From: Oscillatoria sp. FACHB-1406
GTDB taxonomy: Bacteria; Cyanobacteriota; Cyanobacteriia; Cyanobacteriales; Spirulinaceae
Length of the DNA stretch: 64,000 nucleotides
Direction of reading: 5' to 3'
Assembly: GCF_014698145.1 (NCBI RefSeq)
Contig: NZ_JACJSM010000016.1
Location: forward strand, 62,001 to 126,000
Under the pieces are notes generated by a model, which searched no databases, was not told where the DNA came from, and saw only the letters and a list, made by a program, of their open reading frames with translations. Below are positions 63,198 to 64,000 of the stretch, one piece after another (position 1 is the first letter of the stretch; each line of letters starts with the position of its first letter). The translations under genes were made by a program, and so were the position numbers.

Positions 63198-64000
63198 ATG
63201 CCAGGGTTGAGGTCGAAGGCGATCGCTCAAGACAGCAAAACGGCAAAATACGACAGTATGCCTCGCAATGCCGTATTGACCGGGCTAGTAGACTATGTGC
63301 TGCCCGTCGAAGAAATTCCCGCCAAGCTGATTGAGTATGCCCGTCATCGGGCTGGACTGCAAGCCAATATGGGTAAAGATGGTATATTGTCGCAGACCAC
63401 CGATTATTTGAGTCAAATTTGCTCGTTGTTGCGGCGGCAACTCGGACATGATTTCAGCAATTACAAACAGGGAACTCTGGTGCGTCGGATTCAGCGTCGC
63501 ATCCAAATTACGCAAAACACTTCAGTAGCAGCCTACGTCCAATATCTCAAAACTAACACTCAGGAAGTTAACCTGCTGTTTAAAGATCTGCTGATTGGGG
63601 TAACGCATTTCTTGCGCGATCCGGAGGCCTTTGATGCACTCCAGCATAGCGCGATCGCGCCCCTGGTAGAGCAGAGCAGTTCTGACAAATCAATTCGTAT
63701 TTGGGTAGCTGGGTGTTCTTCGGGTGAAGAAGCCTATTCAATCGCAATGCTGATCTCCGAAGAAATGGAGCGGCAGAATGTGCGACCGCAAGTTCAAATC
63801 TTTGCGACAGATATTGACGAAAAAGCGTTAGAACAAGCTCGCCACGCGCGCTATCCCGCTAGTCTGGTCGAGCACACGATCCCCGAGCGGTTAGAGCGCT
63901 TCTTTATCAAACAAAATGGAATTTATCAAGTTGTCAAACATTTGCGAGAGATGTGTATTTTTTCGCAGCAAAGTTTGATTAGCGATCCGCCTTTTTCCCG
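63198..64000 (+). CDS. CheB-CheR fusion-type methyltransferase gene, CheB part lost, 3' cut by window
   Basis: The frame opens at ATG 63198 just after a TAG and runs off the window end (268 codons seen). The first ~60 residues (AQDSKTAKYDSMPRNAVLTGLVDYVLPVEEIPAKLIEY) are the C-terminal edge of a CheB methylesterase domain; the preceding ~150 residues of CheB, with its Ser-His-Asp triad, are absent. A complete-looking CheR methyltransferase follows (YKQGTLVRRIQRRI, GVTHFLRDPEAF, SAM site WVAGCSSGEEAYSIA, FATDIDEKALEQARHARY). Normal relatives are CheB-CheR-PAS-kinase fusions. Either 5' truncated or expressed as a short form; the cause may be the mobile-end scar at 63142. Confidence 0.8.
   Translation, partial: MPGLRSKAIAQDSKTAKYDSMPRNAVLTGLVDYVLPVEEIPAKLIEYARHRAGLQANMGKDGILSQTTDYLSQICSLLRRQLGHDFSNYKQGTLVRRIQRRIQITQNTSVAAYVQYLKTNTQEVNLLFKDLLIGVTHFLRDPEAFDALQHSAIAPLVEQSSSDKSIRIWVAGCSSGEEAYSIAMLISEEMERQNVRPQVQIFATDIDEKALEQARHARYPASLVEHTIPERLERFFIKQNGIYQVVKHLREMCIFSQQSLISDPPFS

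Overview
The window is chromosomal DNA from a cyanobacterium. The evidence is a complete allophycocyanin core operon (apcE-apcA-apcB, then apcC), psbV/psbV2/petE, ndhS, pxcA, a ferredoxin-type glutamate synthase, squalene-hopene cyclase, and very frequent HIP1 octamers (GCGATCGC) in genes and spacers. Short heptamer-like repeats, G-rich minisatellites and several small inverted-repeat elements suggest a repeat-rich filamentous or large unicellular lineage. I cannot name the genus. No rRNA, tRNA or CRISPR array was recognised.

Layout. 0-5.5 kb: xseA (5' cut by the window edge)/xseB, a DJ-1/PfpI protein, a secreted CAP-domain protein with 20-residue repeats, and a ComM/YifB ATPase. 5.5-15 kb: a photosensory block with a biliverdin-type phytochrome hybrid kinase that is apparently co-transcribed with a REC-GAF-adenylate cyclase, then ndhS, a kinase with three tandem cyanobacteriochrome-like GAF domains, and a CbiX/SirB-type chelatase. 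15-17 kb: electron carriers psbV, psbV2 and petE. 17-21 kb: a UvrD/AddB-like helicase interrupted in frame by a G-rich repeat, and pxcA. 21-25.4 kb: a two-gene McrBC-like module (coiled-coil AAA+ NTPase plus DUF2357/PD-(D/E)xK nuclease with zinc fingers), the best candidate for an under-described defence system. 25.7-31.3 kb: a divergent EF-G, Uma2, msrB, a GNAT enzyme and two adjacent toxin-antitoxin pairs. The second pair (hicBA) is bracketed by 66-bp near-identical direct repeats derived from the 3' end of the neighbouring glycosyltransferase gene.

31-42 kb: two GT-C type membrane glycosyltransferases, a kinase fusion, ftsW, and the apc operon on the minus strand. The apcB-apcC spacer holds a ~370-bp IS200/IS605-like mini-element with strong hairpins. 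42.7-52 kb: a ceramide-glucosyltransferase-like GT2, a copper-resistance island (copB, copA multicopper oxidase with Met/His-rich 15-residue repeats, two small membrane or secreted proteins) divergent from a CopRS-type two-component pair, and shc. The copR-copS spacer holds a 185-bp direct duplication. 52-64 kb: Uma2, a small conserved protein, Fd-GOGAT (glsF), plsY with DUF3086 and DUF3119 genes, a repeat block, a HEAT-repeat protein, and a CheB/CheR-type gene that lacks most of its CheB domain and runs off the window end.

Functionally, phycobilisome core, PSII and cytochrome/plastocyanin genes, light sensors with a predicted cAMP output, copper handling (plastocyanin needs copper; CopA/B detoxify it) and nitrogen assimilation lie together in an ordinary cyanobacterial core. 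Mobile or defence elements are scattered between them.
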